From an uncultured Clostridia bacterium (lineage in GTDB: Bacteria > Bacillota_A > Clostridia > TANB77 > CAG-508): a stretch of 28,001 nucleotides of DNA. The stretch covers positions 1 through 28,001 of the forward strand of contig CANQLO010000026.1 of assembly GCA_947624715.1 (NCBI GenBank). Reading direction: 5' to 3'. Position numbers and translations under genes: made by a program. Below the pieces are notes generated by a model, which was given only the letters and a program-made list of their open reading frames with translations, was not told the DNA's origin and did no database searches. Of the stretch, positions 16,559-23,631 are shown piece by piece. Numbering within the stretch: the stretch's first letter is position 1; every line of letters begins with the position of its first letter.

Positions 16559-16832
16559 CTTTACCACCTTTATTCACAAAATCTAAAATTTCGTTAAGTA
16601 AATTCCATTTACCACTGTTTTTATATTCATTTTCTTTGTAATCATAAGCGCATTCAGTTTCTCCTATTAAATGTTTTAAAAAATTAATAAGTTGTTTTTT
16701 CGAAATACAATCAGTTGTGCATATTTTATATGTTGTTTTAATTTCTTCACCAATTTTAGTTCCTGTTTCGTCGTGAATAAACGGTTTCCTTACTGTTTTA
16801 ATTGCAGGTTCATAATAATAATTATTTTCCAT
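16551..16832 (-). CDS. Hypothetical protein (93 aa)
   Basis: Start behind AAAAGAGGAGG. N-terminal MENNYYYEPAIKTVRKPF, a possible zinc-free beta region with Cys38 and Cys42, then helices rich in Lys/Asn. No family recognised. It overlaps the upstream gene by 11 bases. Confidence 0.6.
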   Translation of the reverse strand: MENNYYYEPAIKTVRKPFIHDETGTKIGEEIKTTYKICTTDCISKKQLINFLKHLIGETECAYDYKENEYKNSGKWNLLNEILDFVNKGGKDE

Positions 16833-17088
16833 TATATTTTTCCTCCTCTTTTAAAATTGATAACAATTCATTATCCATTCGTTGATATAATTTCCATAAA
16901 TCTTTATCAAAACAAATAATATGACTTTCTTTATACTTATTAAGCATATTATATATATGTTTTATTTTTATTAAACCATCATTAATAATCCTATCTTTTT
17001 CATCTAATTGATATTGTAATTCTTTGTTTCGTTTTCTTAATTCAGCATTTTCAATTTCTAAAATTGCAACATACTGTTCTCTATTCAT
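16822..17088 (-). CDS. Coiled-coil hypothetical protein (88 aa)
   Basis: Start behind AAGGAGATGGTTAG. Residues 1-35 form a strong coiled coil (EIENAELRKRNKELQYQLDE), and the C-terminal half is helical with Trp65. The plain helical composition does not indicate a role. The mix of coiled-coil genes around it may reflect duplication and shuffling. Confidence 0.6.
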   Translation of the reverse strand: MNREQYVAILEIENAELRKRNKELQYQLDEKDRIINDGLIKIKHIYNMLNKYKESHIICFDKDLWKLYQRMDNELLSILKEEEKYNGK

Positions 17089-17107
17089 CTAACCATCTCC
17101 TTATTGA

Positions 17108-17395
17108 TCACTCCTTTGGCATTTCATAAACAATGTTATTAGATTCTTTTGATAAAATGGCATTCCCAGTATATTTTTTAATTTTTTGTTCTTCTATATC
17201 TTCTAGACATATAATTCCTAAAATAGCATTTTGTATTTCATCTAATACTTCTAATGCTCTTTCTTTTGAAACATAATATCCTATAATATCACAAGTATCT
17301 ACTGCCCACATATTCTTATTATCATCATAATACACTCTAAGATCACAACAATTCGTTAATCTTTCTTTATCCTGACTCCTTATCCATAAATCCAT
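17108..17395 (-). CDS. Conserved phage protein with RSQDK N-terminus (95 aa)
   Basis: It begins MDLWIRSQDKERLTNC and continues with a beta sheet and V-S-K-E-R-A-L-E-V-L-D-E-I-Q, a combination common in Firmicutes phages and mobile elements. The family has no established function. The ATG overlaps the stop of the preceding gene (TAATG). Confidence 0.72.
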   Translation of the reverse strand: MDLWIRSQDKERLTNCCDLRVYYDDNKNMWAVDTCDIIGYYVSKERALEVLDEIQNAILGIICLEDIEEQKIKKYTGNAILSKESNNIVYEMPKE

Positions 17396-17796
17396 TATTT
17401 CTCACCTCTTTTCAATTCTTGTAATTTATCTAAACAATCAATAATAATTAATCTTCCATATCTATCAAATTCATTTGATGTGTCCAATTTTTTCTTTTCC
17501 TTTCCAAGCCACCTTTCAAATTCAGTTAAAATGTTATTATTTCTTTTTAATTTTAAAATTTCTTCGATTGCTTCTTCACATAATTCCGTTCCTAAAAGTT
17601 TATTTACTTGTGAAAAATAATCATAAATAATATCGTAATTTGCTTCTGATATATCTAACTTTTCTTTTAATTCTTTATTTTCTTGTTGTAATTGCTCAAT
17701 ATATTTTTCTATATCACATAATGTATTCCATTTTGGACTATACTGTACTAGAACTTGTTTTAATTCATAAAATAAATCTTGCATTTCTTCACTCAT
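17395..17796 (-). CDS. Coiled-coil hypothetical protein (133 aa)
   Basis: Start behind AGGAGATAAAT. Residues about 27-55 are coiled coil (EKYIEQLQQENKELKEKL) and the C-terminal part ends with RLIIIDCLDKLQELKRGEK. Similar EKLLQENKELK proteins recur in phage early regions. Function unknown. Confidence 0.65.
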   Translation of the reverse strand: MSEEMQDLFYELKQVLVQYSPKWNTLCDIEKYIEQLQQENKELKEKLDISEANYDIIYDYFSQVNKLLGTELCEEAIEEILKLKRNNNILTEFERWLGKEKKKLDTSNEFDRYGRLIIIDCLDKLQELKRGEK

Positions 17797-17817
17797 ATTT
17801 ATCTCCTGCTTCTAATT

Positions 17818-18219
17818 TCATAATCCAAGCTCTTCTAATGTATATTCTTTATTTAATTCCATATTTTTGTACATCATGTTTGTATTGAAACAGGGTAATA
17901 TCATATAATAATAACTACCTTTTATCCCCATTTTTATATATGATGTGTTTTTTGTTTCACTCATTTTTGTAATGTATTCCACTCGATTTTTAAAAGGTCT
18001 AATAACACCACTTAGATAGTTTCTTTCTTCTTCATCAAGTATTGGTTGTTGTATTTCTAAAGTTAATTTTATTTTTTCCTTACATTCTTTTAAGATTTTT
18101 AATTCATCTTCTGTTATTCCACCACATACTATACAATTAAAGCAACATGAACGTTTATTATTTGGAAATTTTATATCACTATAAATATTATTAATTTTTA
18201 CTTCTTTTTCTAATTTCAT
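17818..18219 (-). CDS. Conserved phage hypothetical protein (133 aa)
   Basis: Start behind TAGGAGAGTGAG. A Cys-rich segment (residues about 25-33, C-C-F-N-C-I-V-C) may bind metal. The middle LDEEERNYLSGVIRPFKNRV and the end MYKNMELNKEYTLEELGL are a recognisable combination in many Firmicutes phages, where the protein remains uncharacterised. The N-terminal Cys cluster looks like an addition to the common form. Confidence 0.72.
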   Translation of the reverse strand: MKLEKEVKINNIYSDIKFPNNKRSCCFNCIVCGGITEDELKILKECKEKIKLTLEIQQPILDEEERNYLSGVIRPFKNRVEYITKMSETKNTSYIKMGIKGSYYYMILPCFNTNMMYKNMELNKEYTLEELGL

Positions 18220-18225
18220 TATTTC

Positions 18226-18408
18226 TCACTCTCCTAAGTAAAACTCTCTACAATTTTGATCATCGAATACTTCATCGACTGTCATAGTTTTGCACTTATT
18301 GATTTTATAAGTTCCATGTGCATAACCGATTCCATATCCTATTCCAATACCTATCATGAAAACTGCAATAATTGTTAAAATGAACGATACTATATATCCT
18401 TTACTCAT
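18226..18408 (-). CDS. Small membrane protein (60 aa)
   Basis: One Gly-rich transmembrane helix at about residues 6-30 (ILTIIAVFMIGIGIGYGIGY), then a basic and finally acidic tail with two Cys. The start overlaps the upstream stop (ATGA) and has AGGAGTTAG upstream. No holin or exclusion family could be assigned. Confidence 0.68.
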   Translation of the reverse strand: MSKGYIVSFILTIIAVFMIGIGIGYGIGYAHGTYKINKCKTMTVDEVFDDQNCREFYLGE

Positions 18409-18596
18409 AATCTAACTCCTTTCTCTTTGGCTAATTCTTTTAAAGCTCTTATTCTTTGTTCTTTTTTATTTTTGTTTTCATTTTGAAAATCTTGTTTATA
18501 TCCTTTTGTATGCGTTAATTTACTTGCATAACCAACATTCATTTTTTGATATTGTTTTAGTTTATTTTCAAACCATTCTTTACTAAATTTTTTCAT
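18405..18596 (-). CDS. Small basic protein (63 aa) behind twin-hairpin element A
   Basis: Start ATG at 18596, chosen because AGGAGG lies nine bases before it; an upstream in-frame ATG would enclose that site. Very Lys-rich (KKFSKEWFENKLKQYQKM, ENKNKKEQRIRALKEL), probably nucleic-acid associated but not assignable. It is the first gene after the structured element at 18624-18687, so any control by that element would act on it. Confidence 0.6.
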   Translation of the reverse strand: MKKFSKEWFENKLKQYQKMNVGYASKLTHTKGYKQDFQNENKNKKEQRIRALKELAKEKGVRL

Positions 18597-18623
18597 TTCT
18601 ATCTTTCCTCCTAAATTCATTTT

Positions 18624-18687
18624 AGAAAGCCAAACTCAGCACAACAAACTCGCTTTCTATCTGTAAAGGTAGGTGATTATTACAGAT
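18624..18687 (-). promoter_or_regulatory. Twin-hairpin element, copy A
   Basis: Reading the minus strand: a hairpin ATCTGTAA (18687-18680) / TTACAGAT (18666-18659), immediately followed by AGAAAGC, GAGTTTG, TTGTGCT, GAGTTTG, GCTTTCT, five blocks of exactly seven bases in which the outer blocks pair and the GAGTTTG block is repeated. A near copy is at 20274-20310. It ends 28 bases before the next start codon. No promoter is visible, so it is probably part of an mRNA leader, or a DNA site. Confidence 0.7.
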
Positions 18688-18706
18688 AATGTGCTTTTTA
18701 TTTTGA

Positions 18707-19108
18707 TTATTTATTTTTTTCAATGCCGAGAGCTATTAACTGCTCTTTTGTGTATTTTCTATTTTTGTATGTAGTATCAAGATGTTTTTTTCTTTTACAA
18801 ATATTAGAAATCAACATTTGTCTATTTGATTTATTATTTAATTTCAATATTTCTCTTTTTAATAAACTACCAATTTCCATATCTTGCTTCACTTTTCTTC
18901 TAACTGTTAAGACTCTGTGTAGTTCTTTAACTACCGAGCAACATTGTGTAGCATTCATTTTGTTATTTTCAATAAAATGTTCTAAATCGCTCCTTTGACT
19001 ATCACAATTAGATAATTTGTTAGGTAATTCATCTATATAATCATCAATTGCATCTAATGAAACTACTATATTTTTTATTTCATCTAATAAGTCAATCTCT
19101 TTCTGCAT
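18707..19108 (-). CDS. Conserved phage hypothetical protein (133 aa)
   Basis: Start behind AGGAAGTGAAAT. Helical; the segment S-D-L-E-H-F-I-E-N-N-K-M-N-A near 40-53 followed by VVKELHRVLTVRRKVKQDME resembles a family often seen in Firmicutes phage early operons that has no known role. The C-terminus (YKNRKYTKEQLIALGI) is basic and ends in a short helix. Confidence 0.7.
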   Translation of the reverse strand: MQKEIDLLDEIKNIVVSLDAIDDYIDELPNKLSNCDSQRSDLEHFIENNKMNATQCCSVVKELHRVLTVRRKVKQDMEIGSLLKREILKLNNKSNRQMLISNICKRKKHLDTTYKNRKYTKEQLIALGIEKNK

Positions 19109-19118
19109 ATTTCACTTC

Positions 19119-19370
19119 CTATAAAATTTTAAATCCTTCTTCTAGTGTCCATTCTGCTGCATTGAAAAAACCAAATTGTTCTCTTACATCAAGTGAAATT
19201 AATAAACTAATAAATGTATTCTGGGCTATTCCTTGATTTTTAAAATGCAATGAATAATAGTTTTCTTGTGAATCATTCTTAAAATAGATAATAATACGAT
19301 CATCACTATAATCTATTTTTTTTATATCTTCTTTCCTCAATGATAAACTTAAAATATCACTTTCTATCAT
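19119..19370 (-). CDS. Hypothetical protein (83 aa)
   Basis: The start at 19370 is preferred over an ATG four codons earlier, because AAAGGATG would be too close to the latter. Beta hairpin (DRIIIYFKNDSQENYYSLHF) followed by helices and an EWTLEEGFKIL C-terminus. First gene after a 219-bp non-coding stretch, so it probably begins a transcription unit. No family recognised. Confidence 0.62.
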   Translation of the reverse strand: MIESDILSLSLRKEDIKKIDYSDDRIIIYFKNDSQENYYSLHFKNQGIAQNTFISLLISLDVREQFGFFNAAEWTLEEGFKIL

Positions 19371-19382
19371 TTTGTAACACAT

Positions 19383-19589
19383 CCTTTCATATAAAACCCT
19401 CTATCATAATAGAACATTTATTCTATAATTATGTACTGTTATAAAACTTGACAAAGTCCCTAAAATTGACAAGTTTTCTCATGTTTTCTTTAATATCAAT
19501 TCTTCCTTTATTTTTCTAAGAAAAAATTGATATTTTTTTGTTATCGCTTTTATAAAAACTTGCATACTATTTCTATTTTCGTAAAATGG
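19383..19589. promoter_or_regulatory. Non-coding control region between recombinase and downstream operon
   Basis: Contains several dyads: ATAGAA-CATTTA-TTCTAT (19409-19426), AAAACTTG/CAAGTTTT (19443-19450 with 19470-19477) including two TTGACAA direct repeats, and a 10-bp perfect stem AATATCAATT/AATTGATATT (19492-19501 with 19525-19534) followed on the plus strand by T7. A promoter for the minus-strand operon is expected here but no convincing -35/-10 pair is readable. Confidence 0.5.
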
Positions 19590-20249
19590 CTATTTTCGAC
19601 CACCAATGTATATCGCTTCTCGCTCCCTTTCGGCATCCTCTTTATCCCACATAACATACAATAAAGTAGTGCTAGGTTCATCATGATTATACATTTTCAT
19701 AAGCGTTAGAATCTGTCCACCATTCAAGATATACATATATCCAAAGGTTTTTCTTAAGCTATGGAGACCAAACTTAAAATCAATACCACAAGCCTTAATA
19801 ACTTTTGGAAAGATATTATCTTGACAATTTTGTCTTGTAATTGGATAAATAACATCTTTTGTATTGCCTTTATATGTATCATGCTTTTTTTGACCCATAA
19901 AAAGGTAATCATTGGCTTTTAATTCGTAAGTATTAACATATTCCATAATTTCATCATGAAACTCTTTTTTCATACGAAAATGTTGCCATTTTCCGGTTTT
20001 ATTCTCCTTGATTGAAACATAACCCTTCTCTACATCTTTTACACGTAATTGAAGCAAATCTTCGGCTCTAAAGGCTGTATTAAAACCAATTAAGAATAGT
20101 ATGTAGTTTCTATACGCTTGATATCTCTTTATATCTGACTTGGCATGATCAATTTGTTGATAAAGATAGTCCATTACCCGTTTTAATAATTTTTTATCTT
20201 TAATAGGCAAAGTCATGCCTTTTCCACCATAATGCTTTATTCTTCTCAT
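19590..20249 (-). CDS. Compact tyrosine recombinase in the early region
   Basis: 219 residues from the ATG at 20249 (GGGGTG upstream). It is essentially a catalytic domain: Arg61 in TAFRAEDLLQLR, Lys in KENKTGKW (about 81-87), His163-x-x-Arg166 in GLHSLRKTFG, His189 in MYNHDEP and Tyr198 in TTLLYVMW, so all active-site residues are present. The usual core-binding domain is reduced. Proteins of this type are common in early regions of Firmicutes phages that also carry a full integrase, and their substrate is not established. It is preceded by element B and followed, two genes later, by element A. Confidence 0.88.
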   Translation of the reverse strand: MRRIKHYGGKGMTLPIKDKKLLKRVMDYLYQQIDHAKSDIKRYQAYRNYILFLIGFNTAFRAEDLLQLRVKDVEKGYVSIKENKTGKWQHFRMKKEFHDEIMEYVNTYELKANDYLFMGQKKHDTYKGNTKDVIYPITRQNCQDNIFPKVIKACGIDFKFGLHSLRKTFGYMYILNGGQILTLMKMYNHDEPSTTLLYVMWDKEDAEREREAIYIGGRK

Positions 20250-20273
20250 AATACACCCCATTTTTAAAAAATT

Positions 20274-20310
20274 GAAAAGACCAAACTCGACACTACAAAC
20301 TCGCCTTTTC
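20274..20310 (-). promoter_or_regulatory. Twin-hairpin element, copy B
   Basis: Minus strand: GAAAAGGC, GAGTTTG, TAGTGTC, GAGTTTG, GTCTTTTC. The outer arms pair with one G-T position that is a G-U wobble only on this strand, while copy A has a different but matching stem. Upstream an AGTTG/CAACT dyad takes the place of the second hairpin of copy A. It ends 25 bases before the recombinase start codon and is followed by AATTTTTT, so it might also act as a terminator. Confidence 0.68.
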
Positions 20311-20365
20311 TGTAAGAAAGGAGTTGCATTTAATGATCGAACAACTTTGTGTCTTTTACTGAAAT

Positions 20366-20629
20366 CTAATTTAGCTTTTTATATTCTTCTAATATAGCAT
20401 CTTCCATAATTTTTCTTGCTTCTTTATTGATTGGATGCACAATATCACGATATTCACCAGTTGATGTTTTTCTACTTGGCATTGCAATAAATAACCCGTT
20501 TTTTCCCACAATAATGCGAATTCCATGAATTGCAAATGCATTGTTCACTAAAACACTAGCTATTCCTTTCACTTTTGCTTCCTTTTCTTCTGTTTTTAAA
20601 ATTTGGATTTCTGATATTTCTAAATTCAT
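20366..20629 (-). CDS. spoVG: SpoVG-like nucleic-acid-binding protein
   Basis: 87 residues, full SpoVG length. The family pattern is clear: IASVLVNNAFAIHGIRII, then GLFIAMPSRK (about 46-55), then E-Y-R-D-I-V-H-P-I-N. SpoVG binds DNA and RNA and regulates diverse genes in Gram-positive bacteria; phage copies are known, with unknown targets. Ribosome binding site GGAGG. It sits between a coiled-coil protein and the recombinase. Confidence 0.92.
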   Translation of the reverse strand: MNLEISEIQILKTEEKEAKVKGIASVLVNNAFAIHGIRIIVGKNGLFIAMPSRKTSTGEYRDIVHPINKEARKIMEDAILEEYKKLN

Positions 20630-20641
20630 TCTATTTCCTCC

Positions 20642-21166
20642 TTATTTCTTTCCTTTCTTTTTTATTGATTTTAATTTTTTATCATATTGTTCGATTGTTT
20701 TCGGTTCATGTAATTTCTTAAATTCTTCTTGAAAATTAGCAAGCCTTCTATCTTGGTCCTGAATTTGTTTTTTTTGAAAATCAAGTTGTTCTTTTAATTT
20801 TTTAACATTTTCTCTTAATCTTGAATTGTCACCTAATAAATCAAAATTACTATTTTCTAACTTTCGATTATTATCTTTCAATTCTTGATTCTCTTCTATT
20901 AGTTTATTTCTTGTTTTTGTTAAACCTCCAGCTTTTGCATTTGCAATATTCATCTTCTCTTTCATCTCTTGTAACTGTTCTAATCGTTTCGAAGATTGTG
21001 TTATTGTTAATTCTAGTTTTTCATTAAGGTCTTTTATTTCATCTTGCAAATTTTCAACTTGATTTTTATATTTACTCTTCTCTCTTACTTGAACTGCTAA
21101 ATCATTGGTTAATGATGCAATTTCACTTGTAAATTCTTTATATTGTTTTTTTGTTAAAATTTTCAT
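20642..21166 (-). CDS. Long coiled-coil protein (174 aa)
   Basis: Nearly continuous coiled coil from about residue 30 to 150 (NLQDEIKDLNEKLEL, KKLKEQLDFQKKQIQDQ) with a short break at NAKAGGLTK, and a Lys-rich C-terminus. It starts in an ATGA overlap with the preceding gene. Possibly structural or scaffolding in replication, but nothing specific can be read. Confidence 0.62.
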   Translation of the reverse strand: MKILTKKQYKEFTSEIASLTNDLAVQVREKSKYKNQVENLQDEIKDLNEKLELTITQSSKRLEQLQEMKEKMNIANAKAGGLTKTRNKLIEENQELKDNNRKLENSNFDLLGDNSRLRENVKKLKEQLDFQKKQIQDQDRRLANFQEEFKKLHEPKTIEQYDKKLKSIKKKGKK

Positions 21167-21435
21167 ATTATTTCCACCTCTTCTTCTTCTTTTTTTTGAA
21201 TACGATCAAGTATTGTACTACATAGATCATTATTTAACTTTTCTAATTTTTCGATTCTTTTTTTCAAGTATTCATTTTCACTTGCTAAATCCAAAGAACT
21301 ATCCATTATGCCTTTTTTAATTAATTCAGTTGGTATAATCAAATATTCATCTGATAAATATATATCGTATTCACAATGGTTCATTTCTTCGAATTTTTTA
21401 ATTATTTCTTCTAAATGCTTTATTCTATCTTTCAC
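21163..21435 (-). CDS. Coiled-coil protein (90 aa)
   Basis: Starts with GTG inside the stop of the helicase gene (GTGA overlap; GGAG upstream). N-terminal helix DRIKHLEEIIKKFEEM, a small beta segment, then a coiled coil ENEYLKKRIEKLEKLN and an acidic end. Translationally coupled to dnaB and to the next coiled-coil gene. Function unknown. Confidence 0.62.
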   Translation of the reverse strand: MKDRIKHLEEIIKKFEEMNHCEYDIYLSDEYLIIPTELIKKGIMDSSLDLASENEYLKKRIEKLEKLNNDLCSTILDRIQKKEEEEVEII

Positions 21436-22652
21436 TTTTTCTCCTTCCTTTCAAAAAATCTTTGGGTATTTTTCTCATAAATAAATGGTATGTTTCCTGT
21501 CCTTCCATTCCTGTTTTTCGCTATTTCTACATTCATAGCAGCCTTGCCTGTTTCTTGATTTTCACTTTCTTTGCTTAAAAGTAAAACTGTAGTGCCTGCC
21601 TGTTCTAATTCTCCTGAATCTTTCAAATCTGACAATTTTGGTTGCTTATCACTTTGACGATTCAGTTGTGAAATTAGAAATATTGTGCAATCATGATCCA
21701 AACTAATCACTCTAAGCTCTTTTACAATATCCGTTATTCTTTCATAGATAGAATTATATTTTTTTGCTGAATAAACAAGCCCTACGTAATCAATGAATAC
21801 AATTGTATGACCATTTTTTGCTTCATTGATAATTTTGTTCTTTATGGATGCAACTGTTTGATTTGTCGTAATAATATCTAATTTTTGATCAGCTAATTCG
21901 TTTGCATATTTTTCAATGGATTCTTTTTGATAATCTGTTCTTGGATGAGATAATTCTTTTAAATCAATTCCAGATTTTATAGATAATAATCTTGAATAAA
22001 TTTGTTTCTCCGACATTTCCATTGAAAAATAAAGTGTTTTATAACTTTTTGATAAATGCTCGGCTAGATTTAAAGCTAATCCTGTTTTGCCAATGCCGGG
22101 TCTAGCTGCTAAAATTACAAAGTCATGTTCTTGAATATTTGCAAAATAAGATAGTGTCTTATAAGGCAATTCAATTTTCTTTTTTTCGAGCATAATTAAT
22201 TCACAAATTTCCTTTCCTGTTAATTTTTGATTTTTTGTAAATAATGCTTTATTGCTTAGTTGTTTCATAAATTCTATTAATTCATCATAAGTTATTTTTT
22301 TATTGAAAAATAAACTTATTTTTGTTAATAATTGCTTTTTTTGATAAGATTTAAAAATTGTTTCTTGTAAATATTCAAAGTTTGAATCTATTCCCAAATC
22401 CATCGATCCCATCAATACAGCAATTATTTTTTGTGGATCTATTTCTTTTCCAATTTCAATTTGATAGTTTTCAAACATAGCTGTAATCGAAATAGATTTG
22501 TGTTCTGACCACTGACGAATAAGATATTTCATTGCTACTTGATTTTCTTTGTTTTGAAAATGTTCTGGTAACAATACAAGTTCATCAATTCTTTGTGGTT
22601 TTGTTAAACAAATACCAATTAATTCCTTTTCTAATTCATCGCTCTTACTCAT
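21432..22652 (-). CDS. dnaB: Replicative DNA helicase (DnaB family)
   Basis: 406 residues. N-terminal DnaB domain about 5-105, linker, then a RecA-like domain from about 160: Walker A RPGIGKT (184-190), the YFSMEMS motif (208-214), Walker B VFIDYVG with Asp288, the ISQLNRQ motif (327-333) and the SDLKDSGELEQ segment (341-351), all characteristic. It unwinds DNA at the phage replication fork. The start overlaps the stop of the replication initiator gene (TAATG). Confidence 0.95.
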   Translation of the reverse strand: MSKSDELEKELIGICLTKPQRIDELVLLPEHFQNKENQVAMKYLIRQWSEHKSISITAMFENYQIEIGKEIDPQKIIAVLMGSMDLGIDSNFEYLQETIFKSYQKKQLLTKISLFFNKKITYDELIEFMKQLSNKALFTKNQKLTGKEICELIMLEKKKIELPYKTLSYFANIQEHDFVILAARPGIGKTGLALNLAEHLSKSYKTLYFSMEMSEKQIYSRLLSIKSGIDLKELSHPRTDYQKESIEKYANELADQKLDIITTNQTVASIKNKIINEAKNGHTIVFIDYVGLVYSAKKYNSIYERITDIVKELRVISLDHDCTIFLISQLNRQSDKQPKLSDLKDSGELEQAGTTVLLLSKESENQETGKAAMNVEIAKNRNGRTGNIPFIYEKNTQRFFERKEKK

Positions 22653-23314
22653 TATTCCTCCATTTTTAATACCACCTTTTCTTTCTCATCATTTTCAGAT
22701 TTATTCGATCGTTTTCTTTTCTTAGCTGCTTCATAAGTTTTGATACCTTCTTTTTCTAATTCAAACATTATCGTTTCAATATATCTTAAATTTCTAACAT
22801 TTGATAAAACAGATTCTTCAACTGCATATCTTACTAATTCTTCATTTTTAAAAGATAGTATTTTTTCAATTTCTGTTGGACTTAAAGTTCTTCCAAATTC
22901 TTGTTCAACAAAATCTAATATATTAGTAGTGGTAGTACTACTACTATTATTATTTACATTTACATTAGGTTTTTTGATAGTTTTATCCACTGGTTTTTTT
23001 TCTGATATCCACTGGTTTTTATTTTCAAAACCAGTGGTTTTTTCATAGTTTTTTCCAATGGTTTTTTCTATGGTTTCTATTATTTTTTTCTTAGGTCTTC
23101 CACCCTTTTTTGCATCATTTTTTCTTTTTGAATTAGCATCTAATTGTGGTTTTACAAGTTTAAACATTCTATTTAATTCCGGTGATAAAACAGGTTCTGT
23201 TCCATCAAGAGCATAGTTAATTATTCCTTCATAAAATGCTAATCGATCTTTATCTGCCATATCCATTACAGCATCACGAAAACTGTCATAAAATACGAAA
23301 CTATCTTGCCTCAT
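22652..23314 (-). CDS. Replication initiator / helicase loader (DUF6291-like plus DnaD-like domains)
   Basis: 220 residues from the ATG at 23314, directly behind AAGGAGGTG. Residues about 5-75 match the YDSFRDAV...IINYALDG...KGGRPKKK domain that opens many phage replication proteins. Residues about 76-130 are a low-complexity linker rich in Lys, Asn, Ser and Thr. Residues about 131-195 are a DnaD-like helical domain (NILDFVEQEFGRTLSPTEIEKI). It would bind the origin and load DnaB. The linker DNA carries repeats that look like the origin itself. Confidence 0.87.
   Translation of the reverse strand: MRQDSFVFYDSFRDAVMDMADKDRLAFYEGIINYALDGTEPVLSPELNRMFKLVKPQLDANSKRKNDAKKGGRPKKKIIETIEKTIGKNYEKTTGFENKNQWISEKKPVDKTIKKPNVNVNNNSSSTTTTNILDFVEQEFGRTLSPTEIEKILSFKNEELVRYAVEESVLSNVRNLRYIETIMFELEKEGIKTYEAAKKRKRSNKSENDEKEKVVLKMEE
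22985..23073. repeat. Origin-like repeats inside the replication initiator gene
   Basis: CCACTGG/CCAGTGG/CCAATGG units each followed by a T-run recur at about 22987, 23009, 23031 and 23055 (spacing 22-24 bp), with a weaker CTATGG unit at 23068. CCACTGGTTTT and AAAACCAGTGG form an 11-bp dyad at 23009-23037. TTATCCACT at 22983-22991 matches the DnaA box in all but its last base. AT-rich DNA lies on both sides. Confidence 0.55.
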
Positions 23315-23325
23315 TTTGCACCTCC

Positions 23326-23354
23326 TTGACACTTGAAAAAACAAGTGTTATAAT
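23326..23354 (+). promoter_or_regulatory. Consensus promoter facing away from the replication gene
   Basis: TTGACA (23326-23331), a 17-bp spacer and TATAAT (23349-23354), a full match to the sigma-70/SigA consensus. A perfect dyad ACACTTG-A6-CAAGTGT (23329-23348) overlaps the -35 and fills the spacer, so it may be an operator. On the minus strand the same dyad ends two bases before the initiator gene's ribosome binding site. Confidence 0.7.
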
Positions 23355-23360
23355 AGAGGT

Positions 23361-23405
23361 GTCTTTTATAGACGAAAGAGATTCGTAACTGGCTCTCTTT
23401 TTTTT
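23361..23405 (+). ncRNA. Putative very short RNA antisense to the replication gene leader
   Basis: Transcription from the consensus promoter would meet, within about 20 nt, a hairpin AAAGAGA (23375-23381) / TCTCTTT (23394-23400) with a 12-nt loop and a further five T. No reading frame fits. The RNA would be about 45 nt and complementary to the mRNA leader 50-90 nt upstream of the initiator start codon. A countertranscript role is inferred. Confidence 0.5.
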
Positions 23406-23434
23406 GTCGTATAAATTCATTTTTATTCCTCCCT

Positions 23435-23629
23435 CTATTGTTCAAATAAATCATCATAAATAACGCTTGCAATCATTAACATGACTAGCCAAGTAACAAA
23501 ACCAAATAAGGTCCATTGTGTTGAAAAATTAGTCATTATTAATAGTGATTCATATACTACTTTTACAACTAATACTACAAGTATTAATAACTCTAATAAT
23601 TTACTCCATTTCATTTTTTTTCTTTTCAT
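23435..23629 (-). CDS. Small membrane protein (64 aa)
   Basis: Start ATG at 23629, eight bases behind AAGGAG. Basic N-terminus (KRKKMKWSK), then two hydrophobic helices at about 9-27 and 37-55 separated by a short polar loop, and an acidic end. Two-span proteins in phage early regions may act in exclusion, but no family is recognised. Confidence 0.6.
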   Translation of the reverse strand: MKRKKMKWSKLLELLILVVLVVKVVYESLLIMTNFSTQWTLFGFVTWLVMLMIASVIYDDLFEQ

Positions 23630-23631
23630 CT

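Noticed and set aside
19467..19493. Plus-strand TTGACA and TTTAAT with 17-bp spacing
   Set aside because: The -10 overlaps a long hairpin and there is no plus-strand gene behind it; more likely operator-like repeats.
22921..22960. AGTAGTGGTAGTACTACTACT dyad in the initiator gene as an operator
   Set aside because: It is the coding sequence of a Ser/Thr low-complexity linker, so codon repetition explains it; treated only as part of the AT-rich origin surroundings.
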